Below are positions 28,800-43,402 of a DNA stretch of 64,000 bases, piece by piece. The stretch's first letter is position 1; every line of letters starts with the position of its first letter. Source of the DNA: Caldisericota bacterium (lineage in GTDB: Bacteria; Caldisericota; JANLFM01); NCBI GenBank assembly GCA_024655865.1, contig JANLFM010000009.1, positions 1 to 64,000 on the forward strand, in the 5' to 3' direction. The notes beneath the pieces are model-generated. The model saw only the letters and a program-made list of their open reading frames with translations, was not told where the DNA came from and did no database searches. The translations under genes and the position numbers were made by a program.

Positions 28800-30008
28800 A
28801 TGAAGAAAACTATAGTTTGGTTGTTAATTAGTGTTTTGTCAGTGGCGCTTTTAATCACCGGGTGCGCACAGCCGAGCACTCCCACTCCAACTGCAACCAC
28901 AAGTGCTTCTCCCACCCCTACACCTGCGGAAACAATCAAGATCGGACTTCAGGCGCCATTAACCGGTAATTTTGCCGCTGAAGGCCAGTGGGCCAAGCAG
29001 TGCGTCGAGGTAGCTGCTGATCTGATCAACCAAAAAGGCGGCATTTTAGGAAAAAAGGTTGAGATTGTCATTGCAGATGACGGTTCCAACCCCAAGGATA
29101 GTGCTCTGGCCGCCCAGAAACTGATCTCCCAGGGCCTGAAGGAAGTGATCGCTTCCTACGGTTCCTCAGTTACCGCTCCTGCCGCTGACCTCTATGATGC
29201 CAATAAGGTCGTCTCCGTGGGTTACGGTTGCACTGCTGTCCGTCTGACCATGGAGAAGCAGCGTCCCTACTTCTTCCGCACAGCCGGGCGTGATGACACC
29301 CAGTCCGAATTCTTCGCCAAATTTGCGGTGGAAGTTCTTAAGGCCAAACGCATTGCCATCATGCACGACAACCAGGACTACGGAAAGGGAGTTGCGGAAG
29401 ACGCCAAAAAATACCTCCAACCATATATCGATAAAGGAGAGTGTGAAATCGTCTATTACGATGCCATAACTCCTGGGGAAAGTGACTACTCCGCAGTGGT
29501 CAGCCAGATAAAAGAGATCAACCCAGATGTCTGGTTCTTCACCGCCTACTACCCTGAAGCGGCTCTGCTGCTTAAGCAAGCGCGTCAAGCGGGAGTAACC
29601 TGCACCTTTGTGGGCAATAACTCCGTTCCTACTCCTGAGTTCGAGAAGATTGCGGGTGTGGATGTCATCAAGGGGTCTATCCACCTCAACGAGCCCATGC
29701 CCCAATTCTTGACCACCCCCGAAGCTAAGGAATTCATGGAGGCCTACAAAGCGAAATACAATGAACTTCCAGGGTCTATCTGGGCAGTTTACGCCGCTGA
29801 CGCCTTGAACGCCCTGGCAGCCGCTATTGAGAAGGCTGGAAGCACTGATCCCGATGCTGTTGCCAATGCTATGCGCACCATGACCGATGCCAAGGGTATT
29901 ACTGGACCCTTGATGTTTACCGAGCGCGGTGACCGCAAGAACATCCCTTACTATGCTTACATTTATAACGAAGAGGGTAAATTAGAGCTCTACTGGCCTA
30001 AAGATTAA
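28800..30008 (+). CDS. livK: Branched-chain amino-acid-type ABC substrate-binding lipoprotein
   Basis: Lipobox LITGC; IKIGLQAPLTGNFAAEGQWAKQCVEVAADLINQKGGILGKKVEIVIADD. Confidence 0.93.
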   Translation: MKKTIVWLLISVLSVALLITGCAQPSTPTPTATTSASPTPTPAETIKIGLQAPLTGNFAAEGQWAKQCVEVAADLINQKGGILGKKVEIVIADDGSNPKDSALAAQKLISQGLKEVIASYGSSVTAPAADLYDANKVVSVGYGCTAVRLTMEKQRPYFFRTAGRDDTQSEFFAKFAVEVLKAKRIAIMHDNQDYGKGVAEDAKKYLQPYIDKGECEIVYYDAITPGESDYSAVVSQIKEINPDVWFFTAYYPEAALLLKQARQAGVTCTFVGNNSVPTPEFEKIAGVDVIKGSIHLNEPMPQFLTTPEAKEFMEAYKAKYNELPGSIWAVYAADALNALAAAIEKAGSTDPDAVANAMRTMTDAKGITGPLMFTERGDRKNIPYYAYIYNEEGKLELYWPKD

Positions 30009-30031
30009 AGGTTAAAGAGGAAGGCCCGCGC

Positions 30032-30943
30032 ATGCGCATATTCCTTGAACAGTTCCTCAACGGCCTTACCATAGGCTCTTTTTACGCCCTCGTAGCTCTG
30101 GGCTATTCCATGGTTTACGGGGTGATGAAGCTGATTAACTTCGCACACGGCGACCTCTTCGCGCTTGGCAGTTACTTGGGCTACACAGTCCTTGTGATCG
30201 GTGCGGGCTGGATAACTCAAGTTTTGGGAGTCTGGGGCGGTGTGGCAGTAGCTCTCACTGCGGCGATGCTCGGAATTGGCATAGCCGGTTTGGTAGTGGA
30301 GCGGATTGCCTACCGCCCCGTCTATAAAGCAGGTCGCCTTCCCCTCGTGGTCTCAGCTCTGGGAATGTCCATTTTTATCTCCAACGGGATCATGGCTATC
30401 TGGGGCCCCCGCTTTCAGGCATATCCCCCCGATGCCATCCCTTCCGCTATCCTTTCCTTCGGTGATATCAAAATCACCGTGATTAAATTGGTTACCCTCA
30501 TTGTTTCTCTGGGATTGATGGCCCTAATCTACTGGATGGTAGAGAAAACCCTGTTTGGTGCCGCGGTGCGCGCCACAGCTCTGGACAGGGACACGGCCAC
30601 CCTGATGGGGATAGATTTCCGGAAGATCATCCTTTTTGTCTTCTTTGTAGGACCAGCTCTGGGTGCTATGGCGGGTGTGTTCGCTGGTTTGAACTACGGG
30701 CGCATCATCTTCAACCTGGGATGGACCTACGGCTTAAAAGCTTTTACCGCCACTATCCTGGGAGGAATTGGGAACATTCCCGGCGCAATGATCGGTGGAT
30801 TACTCCTGGGAGTAATGGAATCCCTATTTGAGGGATTTGTTTCTGGAGCCTGGAAAAGCGTTTTCGTTTTCCTGGTCTTAATTGCTATTTTGATCGTCAG
30901 GCCTACTGGCTTGATCGGCGAAAAGGTCGCGGAGAAAGTGTAA
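30032..30943 (+). CDS. livH: Branched-chain amino-acid-type ABC permease
   Basis: FLNGLTIGSFYALVALGYSMVYGVMKLINFAHGDLFALG. Confidence 0.95.
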   Translation: MRIFLEQFLNGLTIGSFYALVALGYSMVYGVMKLINFAHGDLFALGSYLGYTVLVIGAGWITQVLGVWGGVAVALTAAMLGIGIAGLVVERIAYRPVYKAGRLPLVVSALGMSIFISNGIMAIWGPRFQAYPPDAIPSAILSFGDIKITVIKLVTLIVSLGLMALIYWMVEKTLFGAAVRATALDRDTATLMGIDFRKIILFVFFVGPALGAMAGVFAGLNYGRIIFNLGWTYGLKAFTATILGGIGNIPGAMIGGLLLGVMESLFEGFVSGAWKSVFVFLVLIAILIVRPTGLIGEKVAEKV

Positions 30944-30946
30944 ACT

Positions 30947-32860
30947 ATGGCTGATGTAACCCGTAAAGTAACCCAGAGAATTCTGAACTCCCAAAAAAGC
31001 AGAAAAATGCCCGTCAAAATCGCACCGGTTCAGCTCGTTCTCCTGGCCGCGGTAATCGTTCTTCTGATCGCTTTTCCCTTTTTCCCTTTTGTGAACAATT
31101 ACTGGATCGACGTCGGCTTCTTTGTTGGTATATATGTTCTTCTGGGTTTGAGCTTGAACATCGTTTTAGGCGAGGTTGGACTCTTCGATTTAGGGCACGC
31201 AGCTTTTTATGCCATCGGGGCCTACACCACGGGTATTCTCTATGTGAAACTGCACGTTCCTATCCTGGCCCTGCTTCCCATTAGCGCCATTGTCGCTGGC
31301 GGTTTTGCTTATCTAGTGACCTCCCCCATTATCCATCTCAGAGGTGACTATCTCTGCATTGTAACCATTGGTATCGGAGAGATTGTGCGCATCACTGCTC
31401 TGAACAATCCTTTTGGATTGACCAATGGCCCAAACGGGGTCACAGGAATAGGTAATCCGGATTTGGGCCTTTTTGCCATTCGTACACCTACCCACTTTTA
31501 TTACTACATCTGGGTGATCATTGCCCTGGTGATCATTGGCCTTTTAAACCTCCAGAAGTCCAGGGTGGGCCGTGCCTGGAACTTTATCCGGGAGGACGAA
31601 ATTGCTGCTGAGGCCAATGGCATCGATGTCCGTTCTTACAAGTTATTGGCTTTCGTTTTAGGAGCTGCCTTGGCAGGTATTGCAGGAAACATCTACGCCT
31701 CCAAGATGATGGTCATCTCCCCTGATAACTTCACATTTATGGAATCGTGCTTGCTTTTCTGCATTGTGCTTTTGGGTGGATTAGGTTCAATTCCCGGAAA
31801 TATGTTAGGAGCAGCCGCGATTGTAATATTCCCGGAGATCTTCCGGCAGTTCGCCAGTTATAAGCTCCTCTTCTTCGGAGCGGCTCTGGTGGTAATGATG
31901 ATTTTCCGTCCGGGTGGAATCTGGCCAAGGAGGAGGGAGGGTGTAGGCTTCCGCGGTCTGGGCATTTCCGGCTTGCCCAAAGATGAAAACGAGTTTCTGC
32001 TGAAAATTCCCAAGGAAGCGGTGCTCGTTCCCCACGGAGCGGACCCTGCCCAGAGCACAACTGTAAAAGCCGAGGTAGCCCAGGAAAAAACAATCAATAA
32101 TATAGTGCTCGAGACCCAGAATGTGACCATGCAGTTCGGCGGTCTCGTGGCCGTTAATCACTTCGACCTGAAAATCAGGGAAGGAAAGATTACCTCCTTA
32201 ATTGGCCCGAACGGCGCCGGCAAGACCACTCTCTTCAACGTGATCACAGGAATCTACCGCCCTACTACCGGCAAGGTTATTTTTATGGGCAAGGATATTA
32301 CTGGACTTAAACCGCATACCATCATTGCCAAAGGAATCGCCCGTACCTTCCAGAACATTCGCCTCTTCCCCTCACTGACTTGCATCGAAAACGTAATGTC
32401 CGGTCCCCACTGCCATGCTCACAGCGGCACATGGTCCTCAATTTTACGCCTCCCGGTTCAGAAGAAAGAAGAGCGCAAGATCTTGGAGATCGCCTCTTAT
32501 CGTTTAAACCAGGTAGGCCTCTGGGAGTACAGGAATGAGCTGGCAAAAAACCTCCCCTACGGCAAGCAGAGACTTCTGGAAATTGCCCGAGCCCTGGCCA
32601 CAAGCCCTAAACTCCTTGTTTTGGACGAACCCTCCTCCGGTTTAAACGATAAGGAAACTGAGGAGTTAATGGAATTCCTGAAAAGTTTGATTACCGAAGG
32701 ATTCACCCTTCTTTTAATCGAGCACGATATGAACGTGGTGATGGGAATCTCTGATTGGGTGACCGTGATGGACATGGGCTCCAAAATTGCGGAAGGCCCA
32801 CCCTCAGAAATCTACAACAACCCCAGGGTTATTGAAGCTTACCTGGGGAAGGAGGAGTGA
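30947..32860 (+). CDS. Fused LivM permease-LivG ATPase
   Basis: N-terminal LivM pattern (LGLSLNIVLGEVGLFDLGHAAFYAIGAY), C-terminal ATPase (LIGPNGAGKTTLFNVITGIY, LPYGKQRLLEIARALA). Confidence 0.93.
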   Translation: MADVTRKVTQRILNSQKSRKMPVKIAPVQLVLLAAVIVLLIAFPFFPFVNNYWIDVGFFVGIYVLLGLSLNIVLGEVGLFDLGHAAFYAIGAYTTGILYVKLHVPILALLPISAIVAGGFAYLVTSPIIHLRGDYLCIVTIGIGEIVRITALNNPFGLTNGPNGVTGIGNPDLGLFAIRTPTHFYYYIWVIIALVIIGLLNLQKSRVGRAWNFIREDEIAAEANGIDVRSYKLLAFVLGAALAGIAGNIYASKMMVISPDNFTFMESCLLFCIVLLGGLGSIPGNMLGAAAIVIFPEIFRQFASYKLLFFGAALVVMMIFRPGGIWPRRREGVGFRGLGISGLPKDENEFLLKIPKEAVLVPHGADPAQSTTVKAEVAQEKTINNIVLETQNVTMQFGGLVAVNHFDLKIREGKITSLIGPNGAGKTTLFNVITGIYRPTTGKVIFMGKDITGLKPHTIIAKGIARTFQNIRLFPSLTCIENVMSGPHCHAHSGTWSSILRLPVQKKEERKILEIASYRLNQVGLWEYRNELAKNLPYGKQRLLEIARALATSPKLLVLDEPSSGLNDKETEELMEFLKSLITEGFTLLLIEHDMNVVMGISDWVTVMDMGSKIAEGPPSEIYNNPRVIEAYLGKEE

Positions 32861-32861
32861 A

Positions 32862-33608
32862 ATGGGCACACTCCTTTCCGTGGAAAACCTCGTCGTGAAC
32901 TATGGTGCGGTGGAAGCTTTAAAGGGAATTTCCCTGGAAATGCAAGAGGGAGACATTGTGGCTGTTCTGGGGGCAAACGGTGCCGGTAAGACTACCCTGC
33001 TTAAAGCTATCTCCCGCCTGGTTCACATTAGAAGCGGGACGATCAAATTAAGAGGTGAAGATTTAAGCAAGTTTCCTGCTCATCAGCTGGCAAGCATAGG
33101 GGTGGCTCACGTTCCTGAAGGGAGAAAAGTTTTCGCCACCCTGACAGTAGAAGAAAATTTAAACTTAGGTACCTGGGGGGTACGAAACCAGATCAATGCC
33201 CAGGAGATTCAGAAGACCAAGGAGTGGATTTTCCGCCTCTTCCCCGTTCTCAGGGAAAGAAGAAGGCAGCTTGCCGGAACCCTATCCGGTGGAGAACAGC
33301 AGATGCTGGCAATTGGTAGGGGGCTGATATCCAAGCCCAAAATTCTGCTTCTTGATGAGCCCTCATTGGGCCTGGCACCAATTTTAGTACAGGAGATATT
33401 CCGGGTGATCAGACAGATCCACGATGAGGAAGGAGTTTCCATACTGCTCGTGGAACAAAATGCCCGCAAAGCTCTTGGTGTGGCCCGGTACGGTTACATA
33501 CTGGAGACCGGGAAGATTGCCATTCACGGTCCCGCAGCACAACTTAAAGAGGACGAGCGCGTAAAAGCCGCTTATCTCGGTGGAACTCGCGTTCAACCAG
33601 CAAAATAG
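32862..33608 (+). CDS. livF: Branched-chain amino-acid-type ABC ATPase (ORF track start 32787 probably too early)
   Basis: VLGANGAGKTTLLKAISRL, LSGGEQQMLAIGRGL, LLLDEPSLGLAP; GGAGG before ATG 32862. Confidence 0.93.
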   Translation: MGTLLSVENLVVNYGAVEALKGISLEMQEGDIVAVLGANGAGKTTLLKAISRLVHIRSGTIKLRGEDLSKFPAHQLASIGVAHVPEGRKVFATLTVEENLNLGTWGVRNQINAQEIQKTKEWIFRLFPVLRERRRQLAGTLSGGEQQMLAIGRGLISKPKILLLDEPSLGLAPILVQEIFRVIRQIHDEEGVSILLVEQNARKALGVARYGYILETGKIAIHGPAAQLKEDERVKAAYLGGTRVQPAK

Positions 33609-33626
33609 TTGATTGGAATGCAAATG

Positions 33627-33664
33627 AACCAAAAAGGGCCAGCTTGAGCTGGCCCTTTTTGGTT
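33627..33664. terminator. Bidirectional intrinsic terminator between convergent livF and lipoprotein gene
   Basis: AACCAAAAAGGGCCAGCT-TG-AGCTGGCCCTTTTTGGTT, 18-bp perfect arms with A and T tracts. Confidence 0.92.
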
Positions 33665-33676
33665 TGCGGATTCAGG

Positions 33677-34540
33677 CTACTTCGTCCCGTAATTATGAGT
33701 GATTTCCACAGTCTTTTCCTCCAGGTTTTCCGTGATGTATATCGCATAGAACTGAGCCTGAGATGGAGACTGTAGCATCACCACGTAGGTTCTCGCCCCA
33801 TCCTCGTCGGTTTCCTCATGGTCAAAAACCTTGACGAACTCCGGAGGAGTGTTTACCTGATAATAAGTTTTGACTTTCTCATAAGAATCCGTGGTCGAAA
33901 GCCTAACCATGGTCCAGTTGGCCTCCTGACCATTGGGTCCGATTCCACTCCACTGGCCTGTATCCAGGACTTCCGCACCGGGATAGGGTTTCACTTTCCC
34001 GGTTTCTGGTGCACCAGTGGTGGGGGTTTCCCCAGCCTTGCCCACTGAGTGGTTGATGGAAACCACGTTTTCCTCAGACAAGGCAATGATGAAATTAACC
34101 CAGGTATCCTCAGAAGGGGACTGGGCGTAAACTACGAATGTTTTTTGGCCGTCTTCTCCCGTTGTTTCAGCACTGCTTATGGTTTTCCATTCAGCGGGGA
34201 CGATCCCCTGGTAATAACCCTTAACCTTCTCATAGGGATCGTTGGTGGTTAAAAAGTAAACGGTGACGGTGCCCTTTTGACCGGAGGGGCCGGTATCCGA
34301 AGTAACTACCTTGCTTACCTGGTTAGCTCCAGGATACGGAGGGAAGGCTTCCTCTCCTTGAGGTGGGGGCGTTAATGTAGGTTTCTGGGTGAGGGAGGGA
34401 GAGGTCGAAGGTGGAGGTGGTGGCGTAGCAGTCTCTGTTGCCGGGGGTGAAGAAGGGCTTGAAGGAGCTGGGCCACCGCATCCTATAAGCGTCAGGGCAA
34501 GAACCAAAATTCCCGCCAGTAAAAAAATTAACTTTTTCAT
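33677..34540 (-). CDS. Lipoprotein with two tandem homologous domains
   Basis: Lipobox LTLIGC, P/T/S linker, two PYPGA...PYEKVKGYYQ/SYEKVKTYYQ modules. Confidence 0.85.
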   Translation of the reverse strand: MKKLIFLLAGILVLALTLIGCGGPAPSSPSSPPATETATPPPPPSTSPSLTQKPTLTPPPQGEEAFPPYPGANQVSKVVTSDTGPSGQKGTVTVYFLTTNDPYEKVKGYYQGIVPAEWKTISSAETTGEDGQKTFVVYAQSPSEDTWVNFIIALSEENVVSINHSVGKAGETPTTGAPETGKVKPYPGAEVLDTGQWSGIGPNGQEANWTMVRLSTTDSYEKVKTYYQVNTPPEFVKVFDHEETDEDGARTYVVMLQSPSQAQFYAIYITENLEEKTVEITHNYGTK

Positions 34541-34632
34541 TTTTTTCCTCCTTGCCTGATATTATTTATTATTCTACTAAAGCCTTGGATTGTAAAATTT
34601 CTCAAGATAAGGATAAGGAAAGAGGGTCAAAA

Positions 34633-35997
34633 ATGAAAATTACGCCATTAGGGGCGGCAGGAGAGGTAACCGGTTCCTCCTTTCTTGTGGAATCCGGAGA
34701 AAAAAAATTTCTTGTTGATTGCGGTCTCTTCCAGGGAGATCCGGAGTCTGAGGAGCGCAACAGGAGCTTTTCCTTTGACCCCAGGGAAATTGAGACCGTT
34801 TTTTTGACCCACGCACACTTAGATCACTGTGGCCGTCTCCCATTGCTTTTCAAGAAAGGCTTCCGGGGAAAGATTTACAGCACGAAGGCCACCCGGGATT
34901 TAGCCCAGTTTATTCTCCTGGATGCTGCTAAGGTACAGGAAGAGGATTTCTTAAGACAATCCAGAAAGAAGAAAAGGGCAGGGGAGGAGGCTCTTCCCCC
35001 TTTGTATTCGGAAGGGGACGTGCTCTTCTCCCTGGCACTCTTTTCCTCTGTTCCCTACAATTCCCCGATTCCTTTAAGCAGCAATTTAAAGGTCACCTTC
35101 CGTCAGTCCGGACACGTTCTGGGTTCGGCTTTCCTCATTTTTGAGGAAAAGGGAAAAAGGGTAGTTTTCTCCGGTGACCTGGGCAACCCTCACCGTAACG
35201 TAGTACCTGATCCGGACCTTCCTCCGGAATGCGACCTGGTATTCTGCGAATCCACCTACGGGGATCGCTCGCACAAGACCCTGGAAGAATCCATCGAGGA
35301 GCTCAAGGAGGCCATTAACTGGGCTTACAACGCCGGAGGAAATGTGGCCATTCCTTCTTTCGCTCTGGAGCGAGCTCAGGATGTCCTCTACTACCTTCGT
35401 AATTTGAGAGAGGAAAAGCAGGTTCCCCAAAATCCAGTTTTCCTGGATAGTCCTCTTTCTATTAATCTCACGGAGGTCTATCAGCACTACATTGAGGAAC
35501 TGGACGAGGAGTTGCGCGCTCTGATTTCTCAAGGAAAGGATCCCTTTCATTTTCCCGGCTTAGAATTTACTCCCACTGTGGAACAATCCCGGGCGATCAA
35601 CCAGAAGAACAGGATAATTGTGATCGCCGGAAGCGGGATGTGTCAGGGAGGAAGGATCCTCCATCATCTAAAGCACAACCTCTGGCGAGAGGATTCGGCA
35701 ATTGTTTTCGTGGGCTATCAAGCCCGCTACACCCTGGGAAGGGCAATAGTGGACGGTGCTAAAAAGGTGCACATCTTTGGCGAGCCCATCGCCGTAAAAG
35801 CAAGGATCTATACCATTAACGGATTCAGCGCTCATGGAGATCAAAGAGTCCTGCTTGGCTGGCTTAAAAGCACGGGAAGGGCGGAAGTTATTTTAATTCA
35901 CGGGGAAGAGAATTCGGCCTTCTCTTTGGCCACAGAGCTCAAAGCCACGAACCGCTCAGTAAAAATTGCGGAGCAGGGAAGGGTTTATGAAATTTGA
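34633..35997 (+). CDS. MBL-fold/beta-CASP metallohydrolase (RNase-like)
   Basis: FLTHAHLDHCGRLPLL, GSAFLIFEEKGKRVVFSGDLG, IIVIAGSGMCQGGRILHHLKHNL. Confidence 0.92.
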   Translation: MKITPLGAAGEVTGSSFLVESGEKKFLVDCGLFQGDPESEERNRSFSFDPREIETVFLTHAHLDHCGRLPLLFKKGFRGKIYSTKATRDLAQFILLDAAKVQEEDFLRQSRKKKRAGEEALPPLYSEGDVLFSLALFSSVPYNSPIPLSSNLKVTFRQSGHVLGSAFLIFEEKGKRVVFSGDLGNPHRNVVPDPDLPPECDLVFCESTYGDRSHKTLEESIEELKEAINWAYNAGGNVAIPSFALERAQDVLYYLRNLREEKQVPQNPVFLDSPLSINLTEVYQHYIEELDEELRALISQGKDPFHFPGLEFTPTVEQSRAINQKNRIIVIAGSGMCQGGRILHHLKHNLWREDSAIVFVGYQARYTLGRAIVDGAKKVHIFGEPIAVKARIYTINGFSAHGDQRVLLGWLKSTGRAEVILIHGEENSAFSLATELKATNRSVKIAEQGRVYEI

Positions 35998-36487
35998 ATC
36001 CCTTAAAGGAAGGTTAATTGTGGGAGTGATTGGGGAGAGGGAAGCCTCGCGGAAAAACTACCTCCTTGCTTTGAGCCTGGGAAGGGGGTTGGCCCAAAAA
36101 GGAGCGATTTTGATCACCGGCGGCTTAGGAGGCGTAATGGAAGCCGCATCGAGAGGCGCCAAAGAAGAGGGAGGGGTCACTTTAGGAATTCTCCCGGGAG
36201 ATAATCCTGAAGAAGCCAACCCCTGGGTAGACGTGCCCATCGTTACAGGAATGGGAGAGGCGCGCAACCTGATTATCGTACGCACTGCCAGGGTGATCGT
36301 GGCCATAGGCGGGGAATTCGGGACGCTTTCGGAGATGGCCTTTGCCTTGAAGATGAGGAAGCCAGTGATTTCCCTGAATTCCTGGATTCCAGAAAGGGAG
36401 AGAGTAAAAGCGGAGACACTTTATCCTGTTTCTACTGTGGAAGAGGCAGTATCCCTGGTCTGGAAGTTGTCCGGCCTTACGGGGTAG
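35987..36487 (+). CDS. TIGR00725/LOG-like Rossmann-fold nucleotide-binding protein
   Basis: GLAQKGAILITGGLGGVMEAASRGAKEEGG, VIVAIGGEFGTLSEMAFALKMRKPVI. Confidence 0.88.
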   Translation: MKFESLKGRLIVGVIGEREASRKNYLLALSLGRGLAQKGAILITGGLGGVMEAASRGAKEEGGVTLGILPGDNPEEANPWVDVPIVTGMGEARNLIIVRTARVIVAIGGEFGTLSEMAFALKMRKPVISLNSWIPERERVKAETLYPVSTVEEAVSLVWKLSGLTG

Positions 36488-36489
36488 TT

Positions 36490-37911
36490 TTATTCTCTTA
36501 AGAGGAGTTCCTTAAGGATCCGGTTTAAAATCTCGGGATTGGCTTTACCCCCGGAGAGCTTCATTACTTTCCCCACGAAAAATCCGAAGAGCTGTTCTTT
36601 CCCCTGTCGATACTGGCTAACCTGATCGGGATTCTCCTTGATTACTTCCTCCGCCCATTTTTTAATCAGCACAGGATCGGAAATCTGAGCGAGACCCCTT
36701 CTCTCGATGATTTCCCGGGCACCATCACCGGTCTGGAGCATTTCCTCGATTACCATCTTTCCTATCTTGGAGGAGATAGTTCCCTCCTTGAGAACCGTCA
36801 GAAATTCCACCAACCCTTCTGGAGAAAGAGGGACCTCAATGATGCTCAGGTTTCTGGCGTTCAGGTATTTCATTACTTCGGAGAGGAGCCAGTTGGCTAC
36901 TTCTTTGCCCGGTGCCCCCAGAGAAAGGCAGGAATCGAAAAAGTTGGCCAGTTCGGGGTTATTGGCGATAGTAGCGGCCTCTTGTGGAAAAAGCCCCAGC
37001 TCCTTGTACCTTTTTCTTTTATCTTCGGGCAGCTCGGGCATGCGACTCCTTACCTCCTCTATCCAGGGAGGGTCAATTTTTAAAGGAACCAGGTCTGGTT
37101 CAGGGAAGTAGCGGTAGTCCTCGGCTTCCTCCTTGGTCCTCATAGAAAGGGTGACTCCGGCACGCTCGTCATAATGCCTGGTTTCCTGAATCACCTGCCC
37201 CTTTTCTTTGAGAACCTCCTCTTGCCTTTTTATTTCGTATTCCAGCGCTTTCCTAACGGAATGGAAGGAATTCAGGTTTTTGATCTCGGTTCTTGTTCCT
37301 CTCTCAAGGGAGATGTTTACATCACAGCGCAGCGCGCCCTCCTCCATATTAGCCGTGGATACCCCAAGGGTGCGCAGGATGGAGCGCAGTTCCATGAGAT
37401 AAAGGGTAGCTTCCTGGGGGGAGGAGATATCCGGCCGAGAGACGATCTCTAAAAGCGGTACCCCGGAACGGTTGAAGTCAATCAGGGAGTAGCCGCTAGT
37501 GCGCGATATGCTCTCGCCATGAATCATTTTGGCTGTATCCTCTTCCATGTGTACTCTCTGGATGCCGATTCTCTTTTCCCCCTCCTCGGTCTCAATGATT
37601 AAATAACCGTTCCGAGAGAATGGGAGATCGTACTGCGAAATTTGATAACCCTTGGGAAGGTCAGGGTAAAAGTAATTTTTCCTGTGAAACTGGGAAAAGG
37701 GCTGAATCTCGCAGTGCAGTGCTAAGGCCACAGCGATGGTGTATTCCACCGCCTGGCGATTCAAAACGGGAAGCGAACCGGGAAGCCCTAAACAGACCGG
37801 GCAGACTAGAGTGTTAGGTTCTGCTTTGAACTCCACGGGACAGGAGCAGAACATCTTGCTCCGGGTCTTCAGCTGGACATGAACTTCCAATCCGATCGTG
37901 GGCTTAAGCAC
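36490..37911 (-). CDS. gatB: Asp-tRNA(Asn)/Glu-tRNA(Gln) amidotransferase subunit B
   Basis: [44 protein letters not shown]. Confidence 0.97.
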   Translation of the reverse strand: MLKPTIGLEVHVQLKTRSKMFCSCPVEFKAEPNTLVCPVCLGLPGSLPVLNRQAVEYTIAVALALHCEIQPFSQFHRKNYFYPDLPKGYQISQYDLPFSRNGYLIIETEEGEKRIGIQRVHMEEDTAKMIHGESISRTSGYSLIDFNRSGVPLLEIVSRPDISSPQEATLYLMELRSILRTLGVSTANMEEGALRCDVNISLERGTRTEIKNLNSFHSVRKALEYEIKRQEEVLKEKGQVIQETRHYDERAGVTLSMRTKEEAEDYRYFPEPDLVPLKIDPPWIEEVRSRMPELPEDKRKRYKELGLFPQEAATIANNPELANFFDSCLSLGAPGKEVANWLLSEVMKYLNARNLSIIEVPLSPEGLVEFLTVLKEGTISSKIGKMVIEEMLQTGDGAREIIERRGLAQISDPVLIKKWAEEVIKENPDQVSQYRQGKEQLFGFFVGKVMKLSGGKANPEILNRILKELLLRE

Positions 37912-39373
37912 TTAACTCCTCCACAATGGGCGGTTTGAGGTTTGAGAGCCCTGATTCCCTTTCAAAAAGGTAAGAGGCCTTAAATATCAGGGACTCCGAT
38001 AAGGCAGGGCCCACAATTTGCATCCCAACGGGCAAGCCGTTTTTCAAAGCAATAGGGATGGAGATGGCGGGCAGGCCGGCCAGGCTGATAGGAATGGTAT
38101 AAAGATCGGACATGTACATAGACAGGGGGTCCTGGACTTTTTCCCCTAATTTAAAGGGCAGAGTGGGGGACGTGGGTAGGGCAATCAGGTCTACTTTGCG
38201 GAAAGCCTTCTGGAAATCCTGGCTAATCAGGGTGCGCACTTTTTGCGCTTTCACGTAGAAGGCGTCCCGGTACCCCAAAGAAAGGGCGAAAGTTCCCAGC
38301 ATAATCCTCCTTTTGACCTCAGCTCCGAACCCCTCGCCCCTCGTTTTCTTGTAAAGGGAGATAAGGTTCTCTTCACCTTTGGCTCTCAACCCAAAGCGGA
38401 TGCCATCGTATCGGGCCAGGTTTGCAGAGGCCTCGGCGGGAGCAATCAGGTAATAGGTGGGAATCCCGTAGGAGGCGTGGGGCAAGGAGACCTCTTCAAT
38501 CGCGAAACCAGCGCGCTCAAAAATCTCGAGCGCATCCTCAAAGGCTTCTTTAACTTCAGGAGTCAATCCTTCCTGGAGCAGGTCCCAGGGAACGCCGATG
38601 CGCAGGGTTCCTACTGGGGAATCCAGTTCTTTTGAATAGGAGGGCACAGGCTCCGGTAACGAGGTAGAGTCGCGAGGATCGTGCCCAGAAATCACTTCCG
38701 TGAGCAGAGCAAGGTCAGGCACATTGCGGGCGAATGTGCCGATCTGATCAAGAGAAGAGGCGAAGGCCACCAGTCCGTAGCGAGAGACTCGGCCATAGGT
38801 GGGCTTCATTCCGAAAATGCCGCAGAAGCTCGCGGGCTGGCGCACGGAACCCCCCGTGTCTGATCCCAGGGCGAGAAAAACCTGGTAGGAGGCCACGCTT
38901 GTCGCAGATCCCCCAGATGATCCCCCGGGAACCCTCTCTATGTCCCAGGGATTTGCCGTTTTGAAGAAGGCTGAATTCTCAGTAGAGGAGCCCATGGCGA
39001 ACTCATCGCAGTTAGTTTTACCGATAATAATCGCACCCGCGCGCTCCAGCTTCTCCACCACAGTAGCGTCATAAGGAGGAAGAAAATTTTCCAGGATCCG
39101 GGACCCACAGGTGGTCGTCATCCTGCGCGTGCAGATGTTGTCTTTTACAGCAACGGGAATCCCGGCAAGGGGACCGACTTCCTCTCCCTTTTTGAGCTTT
39201 TCCTCGAGCATTAGAGCTTTTGCCAGTGCACCTTCGGGATCGAGTACAAGAAAGGAACGTAGCTTTCCCTCTAATTTCTGGGCCCATTCGAGCGTTGCTT
39301 GAATGACCTCGACAGGGGATAAATTTCTCTCCCGGATTTCCTTCAGGATCTTATGAGCTGGTTGGAAGATCAA
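37904..39373 (-). CDS. gatA: Asp-tRNA(Asn)/Glu-tRNA(Gln) amidotransferase subunit A
   Basis: Amidase signature [36 protein letters not shown]. Confidence 0.97.
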   Translation of the reverse strand: MIFQPAHKILKEIRERNLSPVEVIQATLEWAQKLEGKLRSFLVLDPEGALAKALMLEEKLKKGEEVGPLAGIPVAVKDNICTRRMTTTCGSRILENFLPPYDATVVEKLERAGAIIIGKTNCDEFAMGSSTENSAFFKTANPWDIERVPGGSSGGSATSVASYQVFLALGSDTGGSVRQPASFCGIFGMKPTYGRVSRYGLVAFASSLDQIGTFARNVPDLALLTEVISGHDPRDSTSLPEPVPSYSKELDSPVGTLRIGVPWDLLQEGLTPEVKEAFEDALEIFERAGFAIEEVSLPHASYGIPTYYLIAPAEASANLARYDGIRFGLRAKGEENLISLYKKTRGEGFGAEVKRRIMLGTFALSLGYRDAFYVKAQKVRTLISQDFQKAFRKVDLIALPTSPTLPFKLGEKVQDPLSMYMSDLYTIPISLAGLPAISIPIALKNGLPVGMQIVGPALSESLIFKASYLFERESGLSNLKPPIVEELSA

Positions 39374-39662
39374 TCCTCTGCCTCCAGGATAGTGGGAATT
39401 TTGAAAAATCCTGATTCTTCTTCCGGGGCGTTCTTTAGAGCTTCCTCTCTGGGAAGCGTGGGACCAGGATTATCCTCACGCATCACGTTGTAGAGGGGAA
39501 GGATGCCGGAAGTGGGGGGGACGTTTTCCGTGTCCAGCTCGGAAATCCGGGCGAAATGATCGAGGAGCTCTACCATCTGCTGGTAAAATTGCTTTAACTC
39601 CTCCTCGGAAAATTCCAGACGGGCAAGGTGAGCGATGTGCTTTACGATTTCTAAAGTGATCT

Positions 39663-39666
<4 letters not shown>
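39370..39666 (-). CDS. gatC: Asp-tRNA(Asn)/Glu-tRNA(Gln) amidotransferase subunit C
   Basis: VKHIAHLARLEFSEEELKQFYQQMVELLDHFARISELDTENVPPTS. Confidence 0.95.

Positions 39667-43388
<3,722 letters not shown>

Positions 43389-43402
<14 letters not shown>

Noticed and set aside
29166-29705. 179-aa minus-strand ORF inside livK
   Set aside because: Antisense shadow ORF over a clear substrate-binding protein gene.
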